A stretch of 64,000 bases of DNA from the NCBI GenBank assembly GCA_916613615.1, contig OU744725.1:12116253-12180252 (forward strand), written 5' to 3'. A model generated the notes under the pieces. That model did no database searches. It worked only from the letters and a program-made list of their open reading frames with translations, and was not told where the DNA came from. This DNA comes from Steromphala cineraria. Lineage: Eukaryota; Mollusca; Gastropoda; Trochida; Trochidae. Position 1 is the stretch's first letter, and the number at the start of each line of letters is the position of its first letter. The position numbers and the translations under genes were made by a program. Positions 13,801 through 28,800 of this stretch are shown piece after piece.

Positions 13801-16800
13801 GTTCAGAGTGTGCTGCAAGTCCTCAAGACTTGGCTTCATCACAACGTTCGGGATCGCCAGGACCACGTCAGCCTTGAAGAGAGGAGGTTTGGGGTCCTCC
13901 TTGAGTTCGTCTCCCATGGTGTACTTGTTGGAAGCCTGCAGACGACGCTTGATGGTATCCAGAGACAGGCGTGTACACTTCACAAGAGCTTCGGTGTTCC
14001 TCTGAGTGAAGTAGTTCAGGAGGCTGTAGTAGCAACAGGGCTGGCACTCCTGGCATCTCTGCTTCTTGTTCTTGGGGTCAGGGGAGACACAAGCGTATCC
14101 TTCTTCTGCAGTCAGGTTGATCCTCTCCTCTGGAAGCAGCTTGCTACTCAAGGTGTTTACAAGCTCATTCACTGACTTCTCGACAAGAGCGCTTTGACTG
14201 AAGGAGAAATGATACAAAACTTATGCATCAAGGCAATAAAGGTCAATGTCAAAAAGTAAATAAGTAAAAAATGGCTATTATATATTGAATATTAAAATAA
14301 TAATAATAGTTTGAAGGATCTTTAGGGATAATACAGAAAGGGTTAATATAACGAAGTCTTAAAATTCCATACTTAAACAGTTTCAAGTGATTTGTTCAGT
14401 TGAGCAATAGGGAGGTGTCATATGTACCAACACATTACTCCAACTTTGAACCCAAAATGTTTATATTTATAACCCATGTGAGGAGACAATATTCCCCAAC
14501 CCTGTAAGTTCACGGAATCCAAGAAGGGACTAATACCCTGATATTTACATGAGACAAAAGGAGATATAATATGAACCATAAACACAACTTACTTTGCCAG
14601 TGCAGAAGCTTCAACTTTGACAACGTCCTCGGTGAGCTCCATGAACTTCTCTGCAGAGATAGCCTCATCCTCGGGCAGGTCACAGAGAGCAGTGAGAGAC
14701 ATGTCCTGGAGCACGGCCTCGATACGGCAGTCCAGGATGTCGTTCACTCTCTTCACCAGGTTCTCCAGGAAGGACATTTCCTCATAGATCTTGGAGATGT
14801 CTGGAGGAAACATGATTGAAATCTTCATCTGATACCAGTCAGAATGTAGAAAGCCTTTCTTTATCACAACAAATGGTTGTTGGTACAGAAAATTGATAAA
14901 ATCAAAGATTTTTAAAGACTTGACAAGAACTTGATGAAATTCAAAGGGAACCTCATGCAAAAGGTTAATTCACATATTGACAAGATGCCAAAAATGTTAT
15001 CTAGTAGACTTTGAAAGATGACCAAAGACATACACTACTTTCAGTTACTTTCCTATCTTTCAAAGGAAAACACTCATCTAGATAAGAGAAGCATCGTTGA
15101 TACTCATAAATCTTCAATCCTTAGAAACTTAGAAAGATTACGAGGCAGACTACTCACAAGCATCAGTGTTGAGCGAGGTCCAGGTAAGGCTAGATATGCC
15201 GGGGTTGATGACTTCCTCAACACGGTCCTTGAAGGGTTTCATCAGCGGCAGAATAGCGGAACTGATGCTGGACAGGATCCTCGTGTACTCACTCAGCATC
15301 TCGGTCAGCCTGGAGGCAGTGGTGATAATATTACATTGGGACTTAAGGTAGTAAGTGGATGTCTTTACATAAGGGACTTGAGTGAGTTATTGCTTAGCGG
15401 CAATTTGGCAATATTGCAGCTATTAACAAGGCTAGAAGGATATGCTTGTAAGATTTTTAAAATTGGAGCATTTTCTTCCTCGCTCCTTGCAGGAGACGTC
15501 TCTTATATTTGTGCAGTAATATGAAGGACAACCTTATGATATAGTTGCAGTGCCAAATAATTTAAGGAAAGTACCAGTTATAGCATTAAAAGGCTTGAAT
15601 CAAAGCCATTGACAAGTTCAAAGTGGCTGCTGTTATTAGTCAGGTTTAGATAGGTGTCTGCCTATTCTTACAATCTGTTTCTGTTTCTGAGATCTTGATC
15701 TCAAAATGAACACAGACACTTACATGGTGTTGTTGCTCTTGATAACTTCCTCCTTCACAATGAGTTCCTTGGCATCATTTGGGACTTCCAGACCCATGGC
15801 TTGCAGACATTTTGCTTCTTGAATAAGCTCCATGATTTGGGGGTCAAAGTTGACATACATCTCTCCAGAGTCAGGGTGTGAGACGAGAAGTGAAGCATGC
15901 AGTCCACTCTTGGCAGCCTCTACTGCACGGTACCAGCCTCGGTGATACAGCATCTGGAATAGAAAGCAGAAATTGGTAAATATGTAACTCATCAATGTAA
16001 AAATTATTCATACAAAGAGGTAACTATGTTCACAGTACATAAGCATGGTAGTCTCTACAAGGAGTCACTGGAGAAAGTGGTATTTTGCTTAATGGTTATT
16101 TTGAAAAATTAGATTCTGGTTAGACTGCCCTTGTAGGTCATGAATTGGATTTCTTCACTGTCATTTTGTATTATCTTCATGTTTGGTTTCTACATTTTGA
16201 ACCCAGAGTCTCATTTCAAAATGTAGACACTGCATAAACGGCAGCATACATGTAAACATACATGGATCGTTATTGTCATGTTGCTTATTACTCACCTCAT
16301 ACTCAAGAAGCACTCCGGCCATCTTGTTGAAGTTTCGGATTATCTTCTTTGACTCTGTATGCTGCAACAAAAAAAGTAGTTGCAGAAGTTGTCAAATTAC
16401 ACCAATAGAAAGAAAAAACCATGATGAAAATAAAAGAAATCCTCTAACTTTATTTGATTAATTACTATCCCATATATATATATAAATTGGCCAACAGCTG
16501 CTCATTCAATCAAAATAATGTTTATCTTAAGTGTATTTAAAAGATGTTTCTAACCTTGAGAATCTCTGGTTTTGACTTGAAGACCTTCATGGGAGATTCG
16601 ATCTTCCTGTAGAGCTGTCTAGCCCAGCTGATTCGGCCAGCGATTGGCGGCAGGTTACGAGGTACGACGGGATCGGCCTTGTGTTTCTGGTAGGTTTTGC
16701 GGATATTCTCCAGGTCTCTGCCGTAGTTCATCATAACCCTCATGTACTTCTCGTTCATGTCCAAGTTGGCGCCGCTGATGGCGTCAAATTTGTCCAACAG

Positions 16801-19800
16801 CTCGATTGCCTTTTCAGTCTGTAAAAAAATATCCATCAAATGAGTGGGATTGCTTTTCTGTCTATGGATTTTCTGTTTTCTTTATCGCAAATTTTCAAAG
16901 CAATTGACATTATTATGTTAATCACTATTACAATTAAATTGTGTTTTTTTCAGGAATCAACAAAATCAAGTGTCCCAAATTTTATATTACGGTATTCTAA
17001 ATACACAACAACAAACAAATACATACCGAAAGAGATCTTGAAAACCAGGAGTCCATGAAAGTCTGAATGCTCATTCTGAGCGCATCAACTTGGTTCCTGA
17101 ACTCAATGTAGTCTTGGTCAAACTGAAAATACAAAAATTACAAATTTATTTCATGCAAATGAATAAATCAAACTCTTTAAAAAATTCTTCTTTGAAAAGC
17201 TTTTTAGAAACTAGTGTTTTTTTAAATGTGTTATCAATAGAACTAGTGTTTTTTACAATACATAATGAAAAAAAATTATATAGAAAGATATTATTTATTG
17301 CTGAATTACGGGTCTCATGGCAACATAGCTGAAAACTGCTGACAATACACTAAACCCAAACTCACTCACTCTTTTTGTTCTGCCTTATTTTCCTCTTTTA
17401 TACAATGACAATTCAAACAAGCTAATTATTTTGCTACACCAACGCCCTACCTCTTGTTTCCTGTGGTCAAGGACATCATAGCTCTTCTTCTTGGTCACAT
17501 CAACGATGGTTTTGTATCGGACTACAATCGTGTCGATTCCTTCAATCTTGATGTCCTGGAGTCCCGAAAACATCTCAATTGTGTTGTTCATGTCTGTGAT
17601 TTTATCCAGACGTTTGCAGAATGTGTCAAACTTGCCGAAAATGTAATTCTCACTGAAAATATAGAGGAAACATGACACATTGTGTTGTCTTTTCACCACA
17701 AGGATTACTACAAAGCTGAAACTTGCAGAAAAAAATTAACAAAATGTTGCTCGCAAATATACGAAAGAGCTTGACTTTTAATCAAATTTATTACTAAATG
17801 TTTTACTACACTCAAGCAACTTGAAAAGGTGATGTCTTAATATGTATTATAGTCTTAGATGATAAGTGTGGCATTTCAATTTGAGGTTTTCCAAATTTCG
17901 GTTTAATAACTTTAATTTCAACTCTAAATTTCAGGATATAAAAATCAAATCAAAGTATAGCTTTGTAGAAACAGGTCTTCCTTGAACATTCCTTGAAAAG
18001 TCAAGGGTTGAATCTAACACTGACCTGAACTCAAACTGCCTCTCATTGGGAGTTTCTCGGAGCTTGTTCTTGGTCTTGAGGAACTGTTTCTGGTACTCTT
18101 CGTTGAGCCGACAACACTCCCGCAGTCGCTTCAACAACTCTTTTCTGATTGGATGAAAGAAAAATCATTGTCAAATTCAAAAAATTAAACAAATCTCAAA
18201 AACGTTCATCTTACAACATACAAATGAAGTAACATTAACCTAAAAATAGAATTAAGTCATTGGTCAACTTGGTAAAATATTAGATTGTAGTTTTACTTTC
18301 TTGTTTGTGTAGATTGTTCACATAAAGTGCTTATATCTCATGAGAGATGGATTGTGCAATGGAGTTGATTTTGTAGATGGGTAAATTGCAGTGCTAGCTT
18401 TGATAGACCATTGATAGATAGCAGTGCAAACTTTGCTCACATAAGGTGTCCATATTGATAAAATGTTACAAAATCTTGCCATGTTCATCCATTAAGCAAT
18501 GCTGTACATCATGATTCATCATGTATTATCTCTGTAATATGTATTTTTGTTTACATTTATGTAAAAACTATAGTTTAGTGGTGTACTATAGGCCTATGGC
18601 CTTTTCAGTATGAATAAAGATTGATTGATAAAATGGATTTTAGTCTGATGACAAACCTTGGATGGTCCCAGATTTTGGAGACTCCTTGCATGATGTAGGC
18701 CTTGCACGTAGTGATCATCTGATTGGTCACCTTGACAAAGAGGGACGTCATTCTCTCGGACGTGTTGTAGTACTGGGAGATACTGTAGATCATTCGCACT
18801 GCATTCATCAGGCTCGGGATGTGCTCGATCATATTGGCCTGTTGTGACAAAGAATATCAAAATATTATAATTTTGTGTACATGTCTTGTCATGTTATTTT
18901 TTTAAATTGGTCATTATCAGACTTTGACCATAAAGCCAAGTACTTTATTATAGTGATATTTAAAGGCTGTGGAATCCAACATTAATCCATTTCAAGCCAA
19001 TGCAGGAAGTTTGGCATCTAGACGGCACAACTGACAATAATCTATAGCAAAATGTTGTAAATAGTAAACAAAGGTTTAACCACCCATACACTATGCAATG
19101 CTTACAATATTATTTCAATAGTAATACAGTTTTGAATTGTTTACTCTAAATGACATTTTATCTAAATAGAAATAGTTGAGAAGAAGCACGTACAATATTA
19201 TTTCAAAAGTAATACAGTTTTGAATTGTTTACTCGAAATGATATTTTATCTTAATAGATATAGTTGAGAACAAGCACGTACAGGTGTGCACTTGACTAGA
19301 GGTCCGAAGAACTTGTCCAAAGTGTACAGGTACTTGACATTGTCCTTCGCCTCGTTAGCAGCATCGGTGATACGGCCGTCCTGAAAGTAACATTTATTTT
19401 CATAATTGATCACAAAAAATCAGGGAATTTTAACTTCGATCAATATTTTTAAATAACTTCCTTGATGATGAATAAACAAAATCATAAATTTATCTTGAAC
19501 TGAACTTACCAATTCCTTCCACTTTTTGAGAGATTTTGATTTTGCCACCTGAAGAACTCCCACAACACGCTTGACTCGAGAGTTCTTCATCTGTTCTAGA
19601 AGACTGAGGAGAGAAAAAAGTTTTAACATTTAGAAATTATTCCATATTAATAGCATTTTTACTGTTTTAAAGTATAAAGTACCTCAAAGAATCAATACAA
19701 GAAACTATATTTCCTTTTACAAAACAAAATTTAATTATTCCATAAGATTTTAAAAAAAAAAAATTATTAATATTATTTGATATCAAAACATTATGTCCAA

Positions 19801-22800
19801 GCTGGTAAGAATTGGGCACTTTGTTCTATTTTGCAATATGACCTCACAAAATTACACAAAGCTAGATTTCAAGCCAAGTTATTAAAATAACGGCAATCCC
19901 TAACGTAGTTCGACCCCTTTAACAAAACACCTGTGAGATCAAAGGCTGGACTGGTACAGAAACACCTGTTTACACCTTCTGTTCATATCCCTGCCGCAAC
20001 CGTCAGACAATGTCAATAATTAATCAACCTTGTAATTAGCGAGCAATCAAAGGCAGAGAATCAATAAAAGAGCAGTGGTGTAGTTAAGGGAGATTTCCCT
20101 TGTGTGAAATAAATGACTGCTCGTCTTTAATAAATGAAGCCCTGAATATTAATAATACCTGCGCTGGAGCAATTTTGATTTTGTTGATAAAACTAAGAAA
20201 TGTCAATTTTTCATCTGCTGTTGTATTAAAAGTTATTTGGTCTTGCAAGCAGGGTATTTCTTGAGATATAGAAATTAATAAACTTAATATTGCATTTTTG
20301 CCACCAAAATGTTTTACTTGATTTCATCAATGCTTCAGTATTTGCACTTAATAAAATGATACTTTTAAATTGGACGGACAACGTTTAAACAAGGTTTGAA
20401 ATAATAATGTATGGACACCTTTTGTCTCTTTTATATTAAAGAGAAACACAGATATTCATTTTGAAGCAAGAATCAGGCTTAACACTTCGAGAGGACAATT
20501 ACGTTTTCAGTTGGATCAATCAAATGAAACTAATTAAAGTTTAACTACAAAGCATCCATAAAATCAATGACGGTAAAGACTCCTCTAGATTCAAAAGAGA
20601 AAGAAACAGAAGAAAGTTTTAACAGCTGACATGACTGATTTTTCAACTCAAGGTAATCAATCATTAAGGAGAACTAATTAACTTTAACCGACAACCACAC
20701 ATGTACACTTGGTAACTGAGTCCCTGTAATCTAAAGGATTTCACTTTGCAATGTTTTAGATCCTCAAATTTGTTTAAAAGTTTAAAGCCAACACAATGCT
20801 TTAGACCTCAAATCGACTTGATTTGAACATCCTAATATCACTTTTAAAGTAACTATTTTACATGATGCATATCATATCAATGTTGCATGATTCGAGGTGT
20901 GTCCAGGATCATTTTATTTCCTAGATATACACACTGGACATACCTTTCATATGACTTCCAGCGGGCTACTGCTATTTTTAAATAAATTTCAGAAGCTAAT
21001 AAGATATGAAATATTTCTACAAATATGATGTTTAACAGCTTCACCCACTTGCAGATTGTTAAGCCCAGAGATAAACAAGATTAACCCAATATATCACTCA
21101 TTCCTTTCTGGTATCTCTTGGCTTTATATGAACATCATAGCAAAATATTACAAATTCACTCACTTGTTGAATCTGGCCATGCGACTCTTCCAGTAGGCCA
21201 GTTCGGCGGTAGGTCCGATGTCGTCAGCTTCTCTCCTCATCTGTTCACTCTCGGCCAAAACCTGCTCGATCTGTTTGGACCACATGGACAGGAGTTCCTC
21301 CAGCTTCTCTAGGTGCTCTGTGTTGGACGCTGAGAAAAAAGAATCAAACAAATTTTATTTGGGAAGTGTATTATCTCACTTATAACTCTTAAAACAAATT
21401 TCCACTAAATGGTAAGTTCTTTTAACTACATGGACTGTAGTTCTTGAGCTTCTCTTGAGCTGTTCAAAATGCGCTGTGATCAAAGTTGGGGGAAAATATG
21501 TTGCTGAGAAATGTTTTATTTTTTTTTTAAACTAGAGGGAGTCAGCCATTTATTCAGAGGAATTTATCATACATTGAAATTAAAAGACCTTTTGCTAAAC
21601 AGGAGTCATAAGTATCACTTTGTAATTCTTCTATTATTTGACATTATATGTTATCCCTTTGTTTTCAACATGTCACAATTTTTCAAGAAAACAAAACATA
21701 GAAAAAATCAAATGAGCCAGCAAGTCACACGCACCTGTAGCCTGAAAGTCAGTGGGTGACTCCATGCTGTCAATGATTGGTCCAGTGCCGTTCTCCTGCA
21801 GTGTCACCTGACCGTCCATGTTGTTGAGTGCCGAGATGAGGCTGCTGATAAACTTCTCCATATTCTCCAGGAAGTCCTCCACCTGAGCATTGTTTCCGTT
21901 GGTCCCGTTTGACAGAGTTCCCCATTGCTGAAAATAAACATTGTATCTTGTCAATTGCAAAACATCTTTGCTTAAATGTACCAGCAACAATGTTTTTGAC
22001 ATGTCTAACATGTTCTGTTTGACAGGTGATCCAATGCTGGTAAGAAACATGGCATGTTTATGGTAAAAATATTATCTTTGCTTTGTGCCTAAAAAAACAT
22101 AGTTGTATGTCTCTCAGTATTCTTTTTTTTAACATTTGATCACATCCCCTTTTTTAATGATTATTTGCCTGATTATGATAATCAAACATACTGTGGATTC
22201 ATATTGAAATATTTCACAACCTAATGTTTCGAAATTTTCTCTATTTATTTGGTTAACCAAACAGTGCCTACTGAAACAATAAAACTGTAATGTAAGTCAA
22301 AAAGCATCCAAAATACGAACCTCAAGAGATTTAAGAGCAGGCAGAACGACTTTTGACATATGCTTCTCAAAGCCGCTGAGCACTTTTCCTCCATTGCAGT
22401 CCATCATTCCGAAGTTGACCTCTTGGGCAATGTTGTTGTTTGCAATTGCTTTTGTTGTCATTCTTAGGAAATAAAGGCAAACACCTGTAAGGCCCTGGAA
22501 AAGAATGAAACATTCAGAAAATTATATGAGTGAAAATATCCAAGTAGACAATACATGAAACAAAGTTACTAAGAAACTGTATAAAACTATGATAAAAGAA
22601 CAAAAGTTCAGATTTTTTGTGGTGATTATAGTTTGCGAAAATATATGGCAAAAGATTTGTTATTAATTGTATAAATTTTTGTATAGATGTCCATATAAAA
22701 AATACATACAAAACATATTTTAAAACAAACATTCACAATAAATCTGGTCCTTCTTTAGCCTAGATTTATTAAAATGGGAAATACTTCCAAAAATCTTAAA

Positions 22801-25800
22801 AGAAAAAATTATCAAATATTAGAATTGAAAATTTAAATCTTCAAAACTAATTTCAATACTACCATATCAACAAACCACTTCTTACATCAAAATATCCTAA
22901 AATCTAAAACCTTAAGTGTAGTTACCCCCCATTGGTGAAAAAGAGCGAATAGTAATTATATTAATAACCATAAAAAGCCATATCAGATTACAACTACACA
23001 AGCTTAAAGGAATAATTAGATAAAAAGCATTAACAGATTGCTTTTATGGAAGTGTAATTAGCCGAGACAGTCACACTTAAGTGTTGTTTGCCAAGGAAAA
23101 CTGGGGACGTTTGATTTCAACAAATAGATTTGTTCGAGCTTAGGCCACTTAGAATAGCACAATAAGCAGAATCAATGTACTGAAAATACCTAAGCGTGTT
23201 GATCTTGACCAAGTTTGACAATATCTAGCATTTAAATTACTTTAATCGTCTAACATTAAAAAGGAGCATCGTATATGCTATAACTATTACTTTCACCAAG
23301 ATACCAATTCATATTTTCACAGTGAGTATTACTGAAGCTAAAAAAAAAGCTAAAAAGCCCAATGAACGAGAAGATTATCACATCAATGGAAAATAACAGG
23401 GCAAATGAAAAAAACTTCTGCAACCACAAAAGACATATCCGATTACATTCAATGCTGAAAAGGGATTTAATAGCTCAATATAAAATGTTGCTACTTTCAC
23501 TTTGATGAAAGTGTTATAGGTCAAAACACCGTATAAAAAGCAATGAGGGCCTTGAATAGTAGCTAGGGGCGTGAATGCCATGTCAATTCACATGCGCAAA
23601 AAGAGTATCAATTACAGCTTAATAATACTACCATTAGCACTTTAAGTATGAAGGAAATGTAATGGCCCATAGCCACTGAGCTCAAGTGTTATAGTCCTAA
23701 AATCACACCAGCGACGCTTGAAGAGATTTCCTTACTGGGGTATCAGTGTAGTTGAGCGAAGGCACAAGGATTGTTAACGACAGAAATCAGACAAGTTGGA
23801 GAGAAAATCAATAAGTATTGATCACGAGATCAATAACTTTTGAGGTCTGGCTGGTGACACGCTACAAGACACTGGCGATTATTACGCGACCATGTTATCA
23901 AGCTATTTTGATAAATGTTGTTGATGACTTCATGCAATCTATATTTGATTTTGATTTGGTCGGACTTTAAGATTAGAATTGACAAAGTTCAGAAAAACTG
24001 AAAGTAATGTTAGTCTTATTTTTTAAAATATGATATTTCTAAAAATTACGAATTAATAATTCAAAAAGCTCAAGATAAAAGCATAAGAATTCTGGAAAAT
24101 TTGATTTAACAAATAGGAGGAGGTCATTACAAGCATTCATATTGTTTTAGCACTATTTTAACTATGAGCCACAAAGGGACATTCTGATCAACTTAACAAC
24201 CAATTGATTATTATCCTTAATGGCTACCTCAGTATCTCCGCTTGTGATGAACAGCTTTTTGGGTGGAGTGTTGGCAGTTCCTGTTTTCTGAAAAAAAAGG
24301 TGATAAATTCATTAGAATATCTGACAAATATTTCATAAATAAAAAACATATTTTTTAACTATCTAGGACAAAAATAATAATTCTTCTTCTGAATGTCAGA
24401 TATTGAATGATAAACATGCTGCTTTCACATGACTGATATTTTGTTGAACATGACTGGATTGAAAATGTTTCTTCTCCACTTACTGCTGCATCTTGATAAA
24501 AGAACATCAACTTCCTGGTGCCATTCACAGCGAAGAATGCATCAATCAAGTCAAACTGGAAAAAAACCCGGTAACATTGAATATAAGATCTGAAAAGGCA
24601 TGTCATGTCAAAATGATATTTTCAAATATCAAAGCAGGAATTAGTATTTTTTTACTATAACAGATTAGTTCTTAACTTCACAATTGCCTGTTGAAAGTCA
24701 AAAGTTTACCTTTTCATCTCCCAAAATAAAATCTTCTACAACTGCTGAATCAATTCCGAGAGCATCAGAAATCTGAAACAAATACAAAATATTTACTAAC
24801 AGATGGAAAAAAAAACCAAATGAACTGAAAAATTTGGCTACCACATTGAAACTAAGACAAAAGGGTCTGGTTGAGCTTTGAATAGAGTATTTGGAAATAG
24901 AAGTAGTTATCATTTTATGCCACTTTAACATAATTGCAACCATAAGCGAGGAGAACATAATAAGGAAGAAGTTGTTGCAAGTAGAAACTAGAAAGCCTGC
25001 AACACCATTGTGGCTATCCATAATGAGGAACAGTGTCCGAAATAACCACTCGCCCGGTAGCCCGATGCTAGTTGAAATTTGCCTGGACTAGTCGAAATAA
25101 AGTAATGATAGCCCGGTTGGCTAATGTGGATTAGTATATCAAAAATATTTTGTCTTCTTTTCATTCAATTTTGTAATTAATTCAATTACTATTTTTGTGT
25201 CAGTTTCCGATCACCCCCATCACATGAGCAGATATGTGTTTGAATTTAAAACAATGAATGTAAGAAAACATTTTTTATCTTTCCTTAATTGGGCTAGTAA
25301 TTTTTCTTTTGGGCTAGTAACTTTGAAAACTTTCTAGCCAGGTTTGCTAGTGATCTTGAAATTTGTTTTCATACACGTCACTGATTAGGAACCTAACACA
25401 AATTGACAAAACAAGCAAACCAAAAGTTGAAAAACCTGAAATCATAAAATAGCATAATGCCAATACAAAATTGATGCAAACAAATTGTCCAAGAGTACAA
25501 AACTTGAACCTTTTGATTGAAAGAGTGTTAAAACATAAGATTTCTCTAATTTACCTTTTCAATCAGGTATGAATGCCTGGCGTCCATCTGTAAAAGAGAT
25601 AAAAATGTGAAAACAAATCTTTCAGTATTCATATAGATTGTTTTTAATCATCTGCACAACCAATTTACCTATGAATTTCAGATCAACATTTCTGATAATA
25701 GATTTCAAAACAAAGCAAGATTAAAATTCATACACAACATTTATATTTCAACATTTAATATCTTTATGGCTCTTACTGTCCCTTTTAAGTTAATAAATCA

Positions 25801-28800
25801 ATGAAACTCACGTGAAGTTTTCTCTCATCTTTGTTTGCTTTTGCTCGTTGAACTTCCTTCATTGCATCACCTGCCAACACTATCTTCTTCATCCCCATCT
25901 GAAATAGATATTTGGAAATTATTATTTTCTTAAGAACACCATAATTAATGAATCATAATTGAAAATGGAAAAAAAGAAATTGTTAACACTTCTTAATTTT
26001 TTTTTATCGAAGTTGACTTTCTATATAGCTACTTCAGGCATACAGAGTTTTTAAAATGATTTCTTCTTCATTATTCTCAGTTTCTTCTAACCAATAAACA
26101 AATTCATGTAACATTACTGTAAGTGGAACTGTCAATGTGTGTCTATTTCAAGCATGTGATTAACAATGTTGTCTAAAGCAATCATTCAAAGCAAGCACAA
26201 TTGTATCTCCTGCTAACAGCATGTCAATAGCGTTGTATATAGCATAACAATTACCAATCAATCACGTCAATATACAGGGTAATGCTCTCATGGCCAATAA
26301 AGACACAAGGATTATTGCATGAAGGTGTTTTATTGCCGCAAGGAAATGCGCCGTAAAATAAATGGCAGTGTGTTAAGTATTATGTTTCTATTCACCCCTC
26401 TTAGACAAACAATAAAGAAAACTTTTTAAACATTGTGACAAACAAAATGAATTAGGGACTTAAAAACTTGGACACAATCTTATCATTGATTAAAAATGTT
26501 GGTAAGTTGAATAGGCTATAATTTTCATTTATGTTACAGAAACAGTCGATCCATCAATTAGGAAATTAACCCTGGTAAACATTTGTTGTAGCTCAATTGC
26601 TTAATGATGTGTTAAATTAGTCATACCAAATTAACTAAACACAAATGTGTCACTTTTAGACATAATGGCTGCATGAAAGCATTATGATTTAATGGATGTT
26701 TTCTTTGGCTGGTTACAAGTGTACAATAGGCCTTTGAAATTTGGGAATAAATGTTGTGATTTAGATTGATTATATTGAAACAACAGATAATGAAAGGTAA
26801 GTTAATTAAGGATTAAGTAAGTAATTAATTAAGTAAGGATATTTAGTACACATTGTTAAATAAATGAAATAGATTTCAATGATACTGCATGAGAGATAAC
26901 AATAAAGAAAGAGAATTTAGTCTTTTAATCTATATAATCTTACCTTCGAGGGGGCCTTTGGCGCCGGTTTCTTAGCTCCTTTGTCATCTCCAGCTGAAAA
27001 TAAATGATTCAGAAAAAAACATAATAACTTGATCATCAAAAACAATTTAATATGATTTATAACAAAGAATGAAATAGTTTATACACATTATTGACTGTTT
27101 TATTAAGTGTTACTATGTATATGTTCAAACATAAAAATAGGATACAATTTTCTTTTAAAAATATGCCTGAAGCTGTCAACGTTCTGCTTTGACAGTGAAA
27201 AGCTTACTCAAAAAAACAACCAGCAAACCAAAGACGTTTTGGACTAAAATTGAGCAAGGAAAATAATTTACCACATAAGTTTTAGTTTCTCAAATAGTTC
27301 ATACCAGGGTATATCTTTGTATACAAGCTAGGGTATACTATCAATATAAGCAGCATAAGCAGTAGTATATATGTATTTGTATCTTTGACAATTATGAATA
27401 GGACATTTTCAGGGATTTGGGTAATTATTTGAATTTCAAATGGCCCCCGCCATCACCCAACATATCAATAATTAACTTCAAAATTTTAATGTGTAATTTT
27501 TTCGTTCAATGTGCTAAATGGCCTTTCCAAATCACTGAATCAAATTTACTTCATACAAAATAAAAATATCAATATTTTTTTATTAATTTTATTCAAGATA
27601 CTGTTGACATAATCAACCCATCTTCTGTTAACTTAAATAAGCATGGATCAAAAATATATCCTTGTGTAAGACAACACGATTACGGCCTAATCCGTCGAAT
27701 TTTCAAAATTGAACTGTACCTATCCGTCGAATAACGCTTGAGTGATTTTGTACCGATCGGTCGAATCTTGGCGAGCATGAGACCCTGGGAGAATCTAAGT
27801 TAATTAATGAAGGGGTGTACGGGTTGTTTACAAGCATTACGATTGATCACTTGAAATGAAGTAAGTTGCTTACATGATAAAATCTTATTTCATCGACGGA
27901 CATATTACTGAGTAAAGTGTTCATACTGTAAAACCCTTTTCTGTTTATATAAATTTAATACTTTGATGAAGGATACAAGTTAAATGTTTAATTGATCCTT
28001 CGTGTCCTTATGCAAATGCATGTATGACATATGCATCACTTTCAAATCATTTTACTTATACTTTGGCATTACTTCCAAGTTTTTACCACTTTCTAACTTC
28101 CATTAAATTTGATGATGTCCATGACCACTTAAAATATTATGCCCATACCATTTGGCTATAATTGAGGCATGGCCCTCACGTTTTATATTGATAATGTTAT
28201 TTACTCTATCAATCTATCTTTATTTCTTTGTGCACAGTGGAGGCCATAGGTCCAGTCTACATTTCAGATTCATAGAGCGATTCATATGTAGATAATCACA
28301 AGATTTTGAATTTACATAAAAAAACAATACTATTGACAAGTGACGTGTACCATCCTTCTTCATAAGTCTAAACACAAATTCTGACAAAAAATTATACTAT
28401 TTATTAAAATTTTGCTGTTGTTCCCAAATATAGCTAAATCCAAAAGTGTAGATAATATTTTATAATTTTTTTTAGATATTTACTCATTATATACAACATC
28501 GCATCATCTTATCTTCAAGTGATCAAAATAAATGAATGAGAGACCAAACACCCCCTTTGTCTTATTTTGGAACGTTCCAACGTTATGTAAGTCAATCAAC
28601 AGCTAAAATCACAGTACCGATCCGTCGAATGGATTTTTCTATTCTAAAACTAGAAATTCGACGAATCGGTATGCGACCGACAACACTGACTTGGCCTGTA
28701 CAAACCCTTCTCTAGTCACAGCTAGGGTATGCTGTTGCTAGGGTCAGGCAATGCATACCAGCTCTATTCAATTACACACTGAATACAGTTCAGTGAGGTT

